Source of the DNA: AAA044-D11 sp009705075
GTDB lineage: Bacteria; Actinomycetota; Actinomycetes; Nanopelagicales; Nanopelagicaceae
Assembly (NCBI GenBank): GCA_965268675.1
Contig: OZ254179.1
Span: 930,001-994,000 of the forward strand
Direction of reading: 5' to 3'
Length of the DNA: 64,000 nt
In this document: positions 25,204-33,750 of the stretch, in pieces
Layout: each line of letters starts with the position of its first letter
Position numbering within the stretch: position 1 is the stretch's first letter
Position numbers and translations under genes: made by a program
The notes under the pieces: model-generated
Databases searched by the model: none
Seen by the model: only the letters and a program-made list of their open reading frames with translations
Told to the model about the DNA's origin: nothing

Positions 25204-27458
25204 GAAATGTTCCACCAATCACTTCTCTTAGTTCTGATCTTAAGGGCCCCGTCAACCGAGATGGCACCATCTTGATCGGTTCGCATAACTTTTGTGCCCA
25301 TTTTCTCAAACGCCGCGACTGTAGTTGGGGCTGGATGTCCATAACTATTCCCGAGCCCAACGCTTATCAGTGCAACCTTAGGCTGCAGAGCCGACATCAG
25401 CGGGGCATATTGATATGCCGATCCGTGGTGTGAGACTTTATAGATATCGACTGGAGAAACTTTTGAAAGGTTCATTAACGCTTCTTGTGCCGGTGGTTCT
25501 AAATCTCCTGCTGTGAAAATTCGCAGAGTCCCAACCGTAATTAAGAGGGCGATACTCGAGTTATTGATGCTTGAGCCATCTCCCGGCATCGCTGCAAAGT
25601 TTTGCTCAGTTTTTGTGGGCCAGAGAACATCAATCTTTACCTGCCCTTTTGCGCTGTTGAAGCCAACGCTTTCACCAACGACTGCTTGATGAATTGGAAT
25701 CTGATTGAGCAATAAATAAGCGGTGTCTCGTTCGCTCTTAGGTTCGCCATAGTTTGTAACCCAAATACTTGAAATAGTTCTGCCGTTTAACACTCCATCT
25801 AAACCATGCACGTGGTCAGCATGAAAATGTGAGAGAACTAAAAGTGGAATATTTGTTATTCCAAGATCTTTAAGGCAGGCGTTCATTAGGTTCGCATCTG
25901 GCCCAACATCAACAACAATCGCAGAATGATTTCCCAAATTAATTGCCAATCCATCACCCTGCCCTACATTGCAATTTGCAACTTCCCATTTTTTACCGGG
26001 CCATTGGCCGGGCAGAAGAATTATTGTTATAACAGCACAGCCTGAAAGCCCCAATGCAAGCCACTTCCGAAATTTAATGAGCGCTATTACTGCAAGCGCA
26101 ATCACTGCACCTAAATAGCTTTTTGGAAGAAGTAGTACAGGTAAATCTGATGCAAAATTAGAAATCCAAACAATTACTTGGGCCAGTGGCTTAACGAGCA
26201 CGAGCAGCAGATGGGCAAGTACTGGAATACCCGGGGAGAGAATTGCAGCGATGAATCCGATAATCGTTATGGGGGCAACGACCGGTTCGGCGAGAATATT
26301 TGCTGGAATAGAAACTAATGAGAAGAGGCCAGATATCGCAAGAATTACTGGCGTACACATGATTGTGGCCGAAAGAGGAATTGCTAGAACCTCAGCAAAC
26401 TTCTCATGACCAAATCTCTCAGAAATCCAACTCTGGATTCTAGGTGCCATTAAGAGAATGCCTGCGGTTGCTGCAACGGACAGTGCAAAGCCTGGGTCAA
26501 TCGCTTGAAAGGGATCCATCAAAATAAGAAAGGAGATTGCCAAGCCAAGGGAAGGAACTGAATCGGCCTTCACTCCCCGAGCCTTTGCAATCAAAATTAC
26601 TGCGCACATAACACTTGCACGGAGAACTGAAGGCGAGGGTCTAACTAAGAAGATGAAACCAACGAGAACAGCGCTGGTGAGAATTAACCTTGAACGGAGA
26701 CGTTTGAAAATCCATTGGGATAGCCAGAGTAAGAATGCGGCAATAATTGCGAAGTTTGCACCACTGACCGCTGTTAAGTGCGAAAGGCCAACTCTTCGCA
26801 TATCTAAAACAAACTGATCTTCTTCGAGTGAGGTATCTCCGATTACCAGGCCTGGGATTAGCGCTCCGCTTGCACCACCGATGGATTGCGCAGTCTTGCG
26901 AAATGAATCTCGAATCTTTGCAGATAGTCGCTGTAGGAAATTTGCTTCAGACAATTTAACGAAGCCGCCTTGCGTTGCAATCAGAGCGGCAACCCGACGT
27001 TCGGCAGTTGGAAATGCGATACCTGCTACTTGAAATTTCTCACCAGGAATCAGCGTTACAAATTTTGAACTTGTAATTCGAACCGGTAGACGAATCTTTT
27101 TTACTTCACCACGCAGATTGATTTGTGAAATTGAGGCCAGCATCGTCATTGACTTACTTCTAAATCTTGAGCCAATGACTTTTGGTTTACTCCAGGTTGG
27201 GTCTGTTTTTAGAGTTCCAATGATTTCAACTGACGGATACTCAGAGAGCACCGTCGCTAGATAATTATGCGTTAACCCAATCTGTCTAATCGCACTTCCT
27301 GCGCTGCCAGTTAGAACGGCAGCAATCAAAATAAGGGCTAGCGAGCGTTTAATCCGAGCCAGAGCGATTACCAAGATAATTGCAAGATAGCTCCAGGGCG
27401 CAACCAGAATTCCAGCGATTGCGGCACCAAGCCAGATGGCTAAGCCAAGTGCCAACAA
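25194..27458 (-). CDS. comEC: ComEC/Rec2-family DNA-uptake channel with metallo-hydrolase domain
   Basis: 754 residues. Order: an N-terminal pair of hydrophobic helices, a soluble OB-like region (~60-180), the multi-helix Competence domain (~210-490; GLVIGDTSLEEDQFVLDMRR, HLTAVSGANFAI), then a metallo-beta-lactamase-like domain with HFHADHVHG near residue 542. This is the full-length architecture of the inner-membrane channel that brings single-stranded DNA into the cell. It follows comEA by 17 bases. Other competence genes are not in the window. Confidence 0.93.
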   Translation of the reverse strand: MLALGLAIWLGAAIAGILVAPWSYLAIILVIALARIKRSLALILIAAVLTGSAGSAIRQIGLTHNYLATVLSEYPSVEIIGTLKTDPTWSKPKVIGSRFRSKSMTMLASISQINLRGEVKKIRLPVRITSSKFVTLIPGEKFQVAGIAFPTAERRVAALIATQGGFVKLSEANFLQRLSAKIRDSFRKTAQSIGGASGALIPGLVIGDTSLEEDQFVLDMRRVGLSHLTAVSGANFAIIAAFLLWLSQWIFKRLRSRLILTSAVLVGFIFLVRPSPSVLRASVMCAVILIAKARGVKADSVPSLGLAISFLILMDPFQAIDPGFALSVAATAGILLMAPRIQSWISERFGHEKFAEVLAIPLSATIMCTPVILAISGLFSLVSIPANILAEPVVAPITIIGFIAAILSPGIPVLAHLLLVLVKPLAQVIVWISNFASDLPVLLLPKSYLGAVIALAVIALIKFRKWLALGLSGCAVITIILLPGQWPGKKWEVANCNVGQGDGLAINLGNHSAIVVDVGPDANLMNACLKDLGITNIPLLVLSHFHADHVHGLDGVLNGRTISSIWVTNYGEPKSERDTAYLLLNQIPIHQAVVGESVGFNSAKGQVKIDVLWPTKTEQNFAAMPGDGSSINNSSIALLITVGTLRIFTAGDLEPPAQEALMNLSKVSPVDIYKVSHHGSAYQYAPLMSALQPKVALISVGLGNSYGHPAPTTVAAFEKMGTKVMRTDQDGAISVDGALKIRTKRSDWWNISWG

Positions 27459-27475
27459 TCGATAGTCATACTCTT

Positions 27476-28114
27476 TTAAATTCGAACCAGCTTCGATATT
27501 TCGGCGAATGTGACATCACCAATCCCAGATACTTTCTTTAAATCTTCGATCAGAGTGAAGGGGCCATTTAATTTTCGATAGGCAAATATTCGATTAGCCA
27601 TAACCGGCCCAATTCCTGGCAGAGTATCTAATTGAGCAAGAGTCGCCGAGTTCAAACTTAACGGCGATGAAGCAGTTGGTGCCTTTGCCTTAGGTGCGCT
27701 TCTAGAACTTGATGAATAACTAACCTTTGGAACACCGACAATAATCTGTTCGCCATCAAATAAAATATGTGCGAGATTTATATCGCTGAGATTTACACCA
27801 GGTAGTGCGCCTCCCGCCAAGTTCAATGCATCTATGGCCCGTGAGCCTTTATCAAGGGAATAAACTCCCGGCTTACGCACTCGCCCTGAGACATCGATAA
27901 TCAACTGTTCTTGAATTTCAGGGATTGCTGGCGTAATTATTGTCGGAACCACTGCGGCTGCTGGTTCGCCTGATCTCCCCTGCGAAAGAGCGAAGAAAAT
28001 TGCGCCCACCGCGAGTGCCCCGGCAAAGAGAATTAGGACGGCTTTACGTTGCTCATCGGTAAAACCAAAGTCTAAATACTTTTCGCGGATCGCATCTTTT
28101 AGCTCATTTAACAT
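27476..28114 (-). CDS. comEA: ComEA-like DNA-binding protein
   Basis: 212 residues. One membrane segment at about 27-44 (VLILFAGALAVGAIFFALS), a SLBB domain (about 70-125; DVSGRVRKPGVYSL), a Ser/Ala/Pro linker, and a C-terminal double helix-hairpin-helix (LNSATLAQLDTLPGIGPVMA to KKVSGIGDVTF). It probably binds incoming DNA outside the membrane and hands it to ComEC, its operon partner. Confidence 0.92.
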   Translation of the reverse strand: MLNELKDAIREKYLDFGFTDEQRKAVLILFAGALAVGAIFFALSQGRSGEPAAAVVPTIITPAIPEIQEQLIIDVSGRVRKPGVYSLDKGSRAIDALNLAGGALPGVNLSDINLAHILFDGEQIIVGVPKVSYSSSSRSAPKAKAPTASSPLSLNSATLAQLDTLPGIGPVMANRIFAYRKLNGPFTLIEDLKKVSGIGDVTFAEISKLVRI

Positions 28115-28172
28115 GGAGCGAAACTTAGTTACGAATTAAATATTGCTTAGCCTTGCAATCCGAAACTGTGAA

Positions 28173-30629
28173 TTAAAGAACGATGTTAACTAATTTTGGT
28201 GCGCGCGTAATAACTTTGCTAATTGTCTGGCCAGCTATTGCCGATGCAATTTCAGGGTTCGCCATCGCAAGTGCCTCAAGTTCCGCATCAGAAATATTTG
28301 GTGAAACTTCAATGCGATCTTTAATCTTTCCGTTGATCTGCAAAATTGCAGTAACCGCATCAGCTTCAAGCAACTTCGGATCAACCACTGGCCATCCGGC
28401 AAGGGCAACACCTGGCTTGTGCCCAAGAATTTCCCACATCTCTTCAGAAGTGAATGGTGCTACAAGTGAGAGTGAAATCGCGATTGCTTCTGCTGCTTCA
28501 CGGACTGCGGGATCCGCGGCGCCACATCCAGAATCGATAGCTTTCCGGGTTGCATTAACCAGTTCCATTACACGAGCAACTGCAACATTGAATCTAAAGG
28601 ATTCAACTGCAAAACCAATATCGTGAAGCGCCTTATGCGTCACTTTGCGAAGGGCGAGATCGCCATTAGAAAAATCAGAGCCAGCAGGACTTGTTACATC
28701 ACCTGAAATTCTCCAAGCACGATTTAAGAATTTAACTGAACCAGATGGTGAAACATCGGCCCAATCCACATCGTCTTCTGGTGGACCAGCAAAGACCAAT
28801 GCAAGTCGAATTGCATCAACACCATGTGTCGCTAACTCATCAGAGAGGCGAACTAAATTGCCGCGAGATTTAGACATCGCAGATCCATCCATCAAAACCA
28901 TTCCTTGATTTAGCAATCTGGTGAATGGCTCAACAAAGTTTAAGTGGCCTAAATCGTGTAGGACTTTTGTAAAGAATCGGGAGTACAGCAAGTGCAAGAT
29001 TGCATGTGTTACGCCGCCAACATATTGATCAACTGGAAGCCAGGTTTCAATGGCTTTTTTATCAAAAGGCACATCATGGAAATCTGTACTTGTATATCGC
29101 AGGAAATACCAAGATGAATCGAAGAAGGTATCCATGGTGTCGGCATCGCGCTTTGCAGCGGCGCCACACTTAGGGCATAAAACATTTACCCAATCTTCGG
29201 CCGCCCCGAGAGGTGAAGTTCCCTTAGGTTTTAAATCAAGTCCAGCTGCAGATGGAAGTTCAACTGGTAATTGCTCCTGTGGAACTGGCACTTCGCCACA
29301 TTTCTCACAGTGGATGATTGGAATAGGTGTTCCCCAGAAACGTTGACGCGAAATTAACCAATCACGAAGGCGATAATTCTTTGCCGCTTTTCCAAGTTCT
29401 TTCGCTGCAAGCTCTTCAATTATTTTTGTTATAGCCGCATCTTTGGAAAGTCCGTTTAGCGAACCAGAATTTATTAACTTGCCATCACCTGTTGTGGCAA
29501 CTCCGCTAGTGCTTGGATCTTCCTCATCGCTTGAAACTACAACTTGTACCGGAAGTTTCATGGCCTTGGCGAAATCTAAATCGCGTTGATCGTGGGCTGG
29601 AACCGCCATAATTACGCCAGTTCCGTAATCAGCAAGAACATAGTCACTTGCCCAGATCGGCAACTTCTCGCCATTCACTGGATTGATTGCGTAGCGCTCT
29701 AGAAATATTCCACTCTTTGGGCGATCTGTTGCAAGGCGATCGATATCAGTAACTGCTTTAACGCCTTCGAAATACTTATTGAATTCGCCTTCAACCTTTG
29801 AGCCAGCAACTAATTCAGCAGCAAGGGCGGAATCAACTGCAACAACCATAAAAGTTGCGCCATATAAAGTATCTGGACGAGTGGTGTAAATCGTTACGGG
29901 TTCATCGCGACCTTCAATTACGAATTTAACTTCGGCTCCAATAGAGCGGCCAATCCAATTTCGTTGCATCATAAGAACTTTCTCTGGCCATTGGCCTTCA
30001 AGGTCCTTCATGTCATCAAGCAAACGATCGGCGTAATCTGTAATCTTTAAATACCACTGATTTAACTTCTTCTTAGTTACCGCAGTATCACAACGCTCAC
30101 ATAATCCGGCGACAACTTGTTCATTTGCTAAAACAGTCTGGCAACTTGGGCACCAGTTAACGGGTGAATCCTTGCGATATGCCAAGCCCTTCTTGTATAA
30201 CTCAAGAAATAGCCACTGATTCCATTTGTAATACTCTGGATCGCAGGTATGCAGAACTCGGTCCCAATCAAATGAACATGCAAATCTGCGCATCGATGCC
30301 TTTTGAACTGCAATGTTTTCATAAGTCCAGGCGCGTGGGTCTTCGTTACGTTTAATCGCAGCATTTTCTGCGGGTAATCCGAATGCATCCCAACCAATTG
30401 GGTGCATAACGTTGTAGCCTTTTTGAATCCAATAACGTGCAATCACATCGCCAAGTGCATAAGCCTCGGCGTGCCCCATATGTAAATCACCAGATGGATA
30501 AGGAAACATATCCAGAACATATTTCTTTGGACGATTGTCGTTGGCGCGGCCAGATTTAAATGGTTCTAATTTGTCCCAGATGGGCAACCATTTCTCTTGG
30601 ACATATTGAATGTCATAGGCCTCATGCAT
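28173..30629 (-). CDS. leuS: Leucyl-tRNA synthetase
   Basis: Class I synthetase of 818 residues. HMGH is at 50-53 and MSKSRGN near 583. The CP1 editing domain (TTRPDTLYGATFMVVAVDS) and Zn-binding CPSC/CERC in the insertion (CPSCQTVLANEQVVAGLCER) are present, with a second set at CEKCGEV and CPKCGAA. The start matches the family (MHEAYDIQYVQEKWLPIW). Confidence 0.97.
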   Translation of the reverse strand: MHEAYDIQYVQEKWLPIWDKLEPFKSGRANDNRPKKYVLDMFPYPSGDLHMGHAEAYALGDVIARYWIQKGYNVMHPIGWDAFGLPAENAAIKRNEDPRAWTYENIAVQKASMRRFACSFDWDRVLHTCDPEYYKWNQWLFLELYKKGLAYRKDSPVNWCPSCQTVLANEQVVAGLCERCDTAVTKKKLNQWYLKITDYADRLLDDMKDLEGQWPEKVLMMQRNWIGRSIGAEVKFVIEGRDEPVTIYTTRPDTLYGATFMVVAVDSALAAELVAGSKVEGEFNKYFEGVKAVTDIDRLATDRPKSGIFLERYAINPVNGEKLPIWASDYVLADYGTGVIMAVPAHDQRDLDFAKAMKLPVQVVVSSDEEDPSTSGVATTGDGKLINSGSLNGLSKDAAITKIIEELAAKELGKAAKNYRLRDWLISRQRFWGTPIPIIHCEKCGEVPVPQEQLPVELPSAAGLDLKPKGTSPLGAAEDWVNVLCPKCGAAAKRDADTMDTFFDSSWYFLRYTSTDFHDVPFDKKAIETWLPVDQYVGGVTHAILHLLYSRFFTKVLHDLGHLNFVEPFTRLLNQGMVLMDGSAMSKSRGNLVRLSDELATHGVDAIRLALVFAGPPEDDVDWADVSPSGSVKFLNRAWRISGDVTSPAGSDFSNGDLALRKVTHKALHDIGFAVESFRFNVAVARVMELVNATRKAIDSGCGAADPAVREAAEAIAISLSLVAPFTSEEMWEILGHKPGVALAGWPVVDPKLLEADAVTAILQINGKIKDRIEVSPNISDAELEALAMANPEIASAIAGQTISKVITRAPKLVNIVL

Positions 30630-30688
30630 AGCGCGAATTCTCCCACGACCTGTAGCTCAAGATTTACCGAATTGAATTTGAAATTGAG

Positions 30689-30761
30689 TGGAGCTGAGGG
30701 GACTTGAACCCCTGACCCCCTGCATGCCATGCAGGTGCGCTACCAGCTGCGCCACAGCCCC
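30689..30761 (-). tRNA. tRNA-Ala (anticodon GGC)
   Basis: A 73-base cloverleaf: acceptor GGGGCTG pairs with CAGCTCC and has the alanine identity pair G3-T70. The anticodon stem CCTGC/GCAGG encloses ATGGCAT, anticodon GGC. CCA is not encoded. It lies upstream of leuS on the same strand. Confidence 0.96.
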
Positions 30762-30827
30762 AATTTGTTGTTGCCCCGATCATAGTTTCGCCCACTTAAT
30801 AGTGCAAAAAAGAAGTATAACTCGAGT

Positions 30828-31973
30828 TCAAATGCGTTCTATGAACTCAGAAACCGAAATAACGGTTATCCCGAAGTCCCTCGCTTTCTTCGCCTTTCCT
30901 GACATTGAAGACTTATCAGAAGCAACCAGAAGATCACAAGACTTCTTTGTCACTGATGAAACCAGTACTAAACCGCGAGAGAGCGCGACAGATTCCAAAA
31001 ATTCTCTTGTGATCTCTTCTCCATTTTCATCTCTCGCCGTACCTGTAAAACAGACCCGAACCCCAGAAACTAAGGGGGTTTGTATTTCTTCACTTTGAAT
31101 TGAATTTTTAAATTCAAATTCAACCCCAAGCTCTGCCGCAATTTTTATCATCAGATCCAACTCGGTTGGCGATATAAAATTATCTCGCTCGGCGGCCGAG
31201 ATGATGGTTTTAACAAAGACTGATTTGGCCTGACTTATTTCTTTCTCGGTTAGACCGAGTTCTAACGCCCAATTATCTAGTTGCACGCTCTCATCTTTTG
31301 TAAGTTTAAAATCGCTCAACAAAGAAGAAAGCGCATCCATGTAAGACAGAATGGGACCTTCGGCGCCGTATGTTTCATGGTTGCGAGAAATTCTTCGCAT
31401 ATTCTGTTGGCCACCGAAGTGGTTATCGTCAAAAGCTGAGCGGGAAATCGTCCGCGCAACTGTTCTTTTGTCATAGCCTTGAATTCTTGCAGGAGTATTT
31501 AGAATTTCATCAGGCATTACTTGAGCAAGAATAAGTGCAGTGGCACGAGCATCAGTTAACGCACGATGTGCTCCAAGATTTTTTACCCCATATTCCTCGC
31601 AAGCTTTTTCGAGTTTCATTTTTGTTGCTTGTAAAGTACAAAAGGGTTTTCCAAAATCAATCAACTTATCTGCTTTATTGAATTCGAACTCCAACATCTT
31701 TGAGTCAAATGCGACATTATGAGCTACGAATATGCGATCATCTAAGAATCCTGATATTTCATCAATAACTTCTGAAAAAGTCGGAGCCAATGAGACTAGC
31801 TCAGATGTAATCCCATGAATATTTGAATTTGAGATATCTCTTTCTGGATTTATTAAGGTTTCCCATTCCTGGACTATTTCATTTCCATCTACTAACACAA
31901 TTCCTATTTCCAAAATTCGATCATTCTTGCCAAACCCTGTGGTTTCTGTATCGACGACGGCAAAGCGATTCAT
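30828..31973 (-). CDS. DEDDh 3'-5' exonuclease with C-terminal BRCT domain (DnaQ-like)
   Basis: 381 residues. The N-terminal exonuclease has FAVVDTETTGFG (acidic D8, E10), the middle VAHNVAFD and the final HRALTDARAT, all catalytic DEDDh motifs. Residues ~200-290 form a helical linker that looks TerB-like; this is a loose guess. The C-terminal ~85 residues form a BRCT fold (GVRVCFTGTAR to VISVSEFIERI). This exonuclease-BRCT type occurs in Actinobacteria and is probably for DNA repair or proofreading. It is not the replicative epsilon subunit with certainty. Confidence 0.88.
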   Translation of the reverse strand: MNRFAVVDTETTGFGKNDRILEIGIVLVDGNEIVQEWETLINPERDISNSNIHGITSELVSLAPTFSEVIDEISGFLDDRIFVAHNVAFDSKMLEFEFNKADKLIDFGKPFCTLQATKMKLEKACEEYGVKNLGAHRALTDARATALILAQVMPDEILNTPARIQGYDKRTVARTISRSAFDDNHFGGQQNMRRISRNHETYGAEGPILSYMDALSSLLSDFKLTKDESVQLDNWALELGLTEKEISQAKSVFVKTIISAAERDNFISPTELDLMIKIAAELGVEFEFKNSIQSEEIQTPLVSGVRVCFTGTARDENGEEITREFLESVALSRGLVLVSSVTKKSCDLLVASDKSSMSGKAKKARDFGITVISVSEFIERI

Positions 31974-32023
31974 GAGTCGAAAATACCCAATTGGACCGAC
32001 AAAAGTAAGACTAAGTAAGGCTA

Positions 32024-32689
32024 TTAAGCCCCGGTTTCATTCGATTCATTGCCAAATACTGGCTCTGGAATTGATCCCGCATTGTGTTCGACCAAAGACC
32101 AACCAGTATTGATGAACTTATTTGGCTCAAGTACTGACCAGCAGGCATTTGAAAGCCCACCCAGAGTTGCCCACTTCTCATATGGCAATTCCAAAATCGA
32201 ACCGAGCAGCGCACGTGAAGTGCCGCCATGGGTCACAAAAATAATCGTGCCTGTTGCATGTGCGATTCCGCGATCAACGGCTGTTCTTGCTCGCTTTGCA
32301 ACTTCAGTTCTAGATTCTCCAACTTCGCCGGCTTTAACATCTTCACCGAACATCCATTGTTTAAATCTCTCACCATCTTCTTCGCGGTTCTGGGCGCCAG
32401 TCTTACCTTCCCAATTTCCACCATTTGTTTCACGAAGATCAGCGTCAATCTCCATTTTAACTTTTGTTAGATCAACTAAAGCTTGCGCGGTCTGCCTTGC
32501 TCGAATCAAATCACTTGCGATGATGCGAGTTGGATTCATGCCTGCTAAAACTTTTGCCGCCTGGCCAACTTGATATAAACCCACTTGGTTTAGTGGAATA
32601 TCAGAGTGTCCTTGATATCGATTCTCTACATTCCAATCGGTCTGGCCATGTCGCCAGAGAACAATTCGAAGATTTGGCTTATTGCTCAT
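32024..32689 (-). CDS. Histidine phosphatase (phosphoglycerate mutase superfamily)
   Basis: 221 residues with catalytic LWRHGQTDWN (His14) and FVTHGGTSRALL in the second half. In mycobacteria the gene next to rsfS and nadD is the glucosyl-3-phosphoglycerate phosphatase GpgP. The same neighbourhood here suggests, but does not prove, that substrate. A general acid phosphatase role is the alternative. Confidence 0.88.
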   Translation of the reverse strand: MSNKPNLRIVLWRHGQTDWNVENRYQGHSDIPLNQVGLYQVGQAAKVLAGMNPTRIIASDLIRARQTAQALVDLTKVKMEIDADLRETNGGNWEGKTGAQNREEDGERFKQWMFGEDVKAGEVGESRTEVAKRARTAVDRGIAHATGTIIFVTHGGTSRALLGSILELPYEKWATLGGLSNACWSVLEPNKFINTGWSLVEHNAGSIPEPVFGNESNETGA

Positions 32690-32698
32690 GGGATAAAA

Positions 32699-33061
32699 CT
32701 ATCTTGCTTCAGAAACCAATAGTGGAATTCTAGGACAGTCATTCCAGAGTCGATCAAGCATGTAATAGTTACGAAGCTCTTGGCTCTGAATATGGACCAC
32801 GAGATCGGAGTAATCGAGCAAGATCCACTGTCCTTTACCCTCACGTCGAATCGGCTTCTCACCAATGGCGGCCATCGCTTTAAAGACGCCATCTGCGATT
32901 GCATCTACTTGTACTTCATTTGAACCCGTAGCAATTAGAAATACTTCAGAGAGAACCATCTGATCCGTCATATCTAAAGCCACAATATCAACGCCAAGTT
33001 TCTCTGCGATTGCTTCTGCAGCAACTTGTGCCAAATTGATAACGCTCTTACCTGCTGCCAT
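32699..33061 (-). CDS. rsfS: Ribosomal silencing factor RsfS
   Basis: 120 residues from ATG 33061 (MAAGKSVINLAQVAAEAIAE); a longer frame to 33172 only reads through nadD. The DUF143 pattern DIVALDMTD, FLIATGSNEVQVDAIAD, and GKGQWILLDYSDLVVHI is complete. It binds L14 and blocks subunit joining in starvation. It overlaps the nadD end by 14 bases. Confidence 0.95.
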   Translation of the reverse strand: MAAGKSVINLAQVAAEAIAEKLGVDIVALDMTDQMVLSEVFLIATGSNEVQVDAIADGVFKAMAAIGEKPIRREGKGQWILLDYSDLVVHIQSQELRNYYMLDRLWNDCPRIPLLVSEAR

Positions 33062-33626
33062 ATAGGCCTCTATCCTTAATATATTTAAGCACTGAAGGAG
33101 AGATTGTTTCTGGATTTTTTCCTTTTGCAAAATCTTCTCTGATTTGTGATGCGCTGATTTCGAGAGCATCAATTTCTATCTCTTTGAAACTGGACTTTAT
33201 TTCTCCTGGGCGTTTTACAACCAGAATTTCAGCTTGTTTTTTAACATCATCGCTCCGCTTCCATTTATGGAAAGAGGTTGCGGCATCAGTGCCAAGAATT
33301 AAAGTGAACTCATCCTTCGGGAAGAATGCTCGAAGTGATTGCAAAGTATCGAAGGTATATGTCGCACCTTTTCGAGATGTTTCGATATCAAGAACCATGA
33401 CTTTTTCTTGTAATTCATCTGATAAATCTTCCAGAGCTTTGCTGCACATTTCGAGGCGTTCACCAGGTGTTGCAATTGGTTTTGTCGGCCGCAGATATGG
33501 ATCTCCGGTAGGGATCAACATGATTTGATCAAACTTATTAGCGAGAGCTTCAATTATGTGAAGGTGGCCAAGATGTGGCGGATCAAAAGTACCGCCGAGA
33601 ATTCCTACTTTAGAGATGGGATTAAT
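33048..33626 (-). CDS. nadD: Nicotinate-nucleotide adenylyltransferase, non-canonical start
   Basis: Makes nicotinate adenine dinucleotide from NaMN and ATP. The essential N-terminal motif ISKVGILGGTFDPPHLGHLH is encoded on the minus strand around 33560-33617, but this frame has no ATG, GTG or TTG between that motif and the in-frame stop TAA about 30 bases upstream. The first ATG (33521) would lose the whole nucleotide-binding loop. Candidate starts are ATT 33626, which overlaps the upstream small gene's stop as ATTAA, or ATC 33617, which gives SKVGILGGTF right after the start. The later ISASQIREDFAKG motif is intact. The full length would be about 190 residues, normal for NadD. Confidence 0.85.
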   Translation of the reverse strand: MNPISKVGILGGTFDPPHLGHLHIIEALANKFDQIMLIPTGDPYLRPTKPIATPGERLEMCSKALEDLSDELQEKVMVLDIETSRKGATYTFDTLQSLRAFFPKDEFTLILGTDAATSFHKWKRSDDVKKQAEILVVKRPGEIKSSFKEIEIDALEISASQIREDFAKGKNPETISPSVLKYIKDRGLYGSR

Positions 33627-33741
33627 CCCGGTCCATGCGCATTGTTAAGTAAAGAAGTAGCGATAAAACACCAAATGCGAATAAGCCAAAGAAGGCTGGT
33701 GGAGCCGCAAGTTCGCGAACGTTTTCAGAATACAAAATCAT
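33622..33741 (-). CDS. Tiny membrane protein ahead of nadD
   Basis: An open frame of 39 codons beginning ATG 33741 (MILYSENVRELAAPPAFFGL) and ending TAA at 33622-33624. It has one hydrophobic helix (FFGLFAFGVLSLLLYLTM) and a charged tail, RMDRD. A protein of this size and design sits just before nadD in many Actinobacteria. It starts 9 bases after ligA and its stop overlaps the presumed nadD start, so it is in the same transcript. Function unknown. Confidence 0.75.
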   Translation of the reverse strand: MILYSENVRELAAPPAFFGLFAFGVLSLLLYLTMRMDRD

Positions 33742-33750
33742 GGTGGAACT

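Noticed and set aside
28183..28626. Long open frames opposite leuS, gpsA, plsC, lepA and others
   Set aside because: They have no family pattern, no ribosome sites, and mirror the codon structure of the real genes on the other strand.
33061..33172. Extended RsfS start
   Set aside because: The extra 37 residues overlap nadD in another frame and do not match the family.
33618..33629. GGGATTAATCCC perfect palindrome as an operator
   Set aside because: It lies inside coding sequence at the small-gene/nadD junction; explained by the overlap, no support for a regulator.
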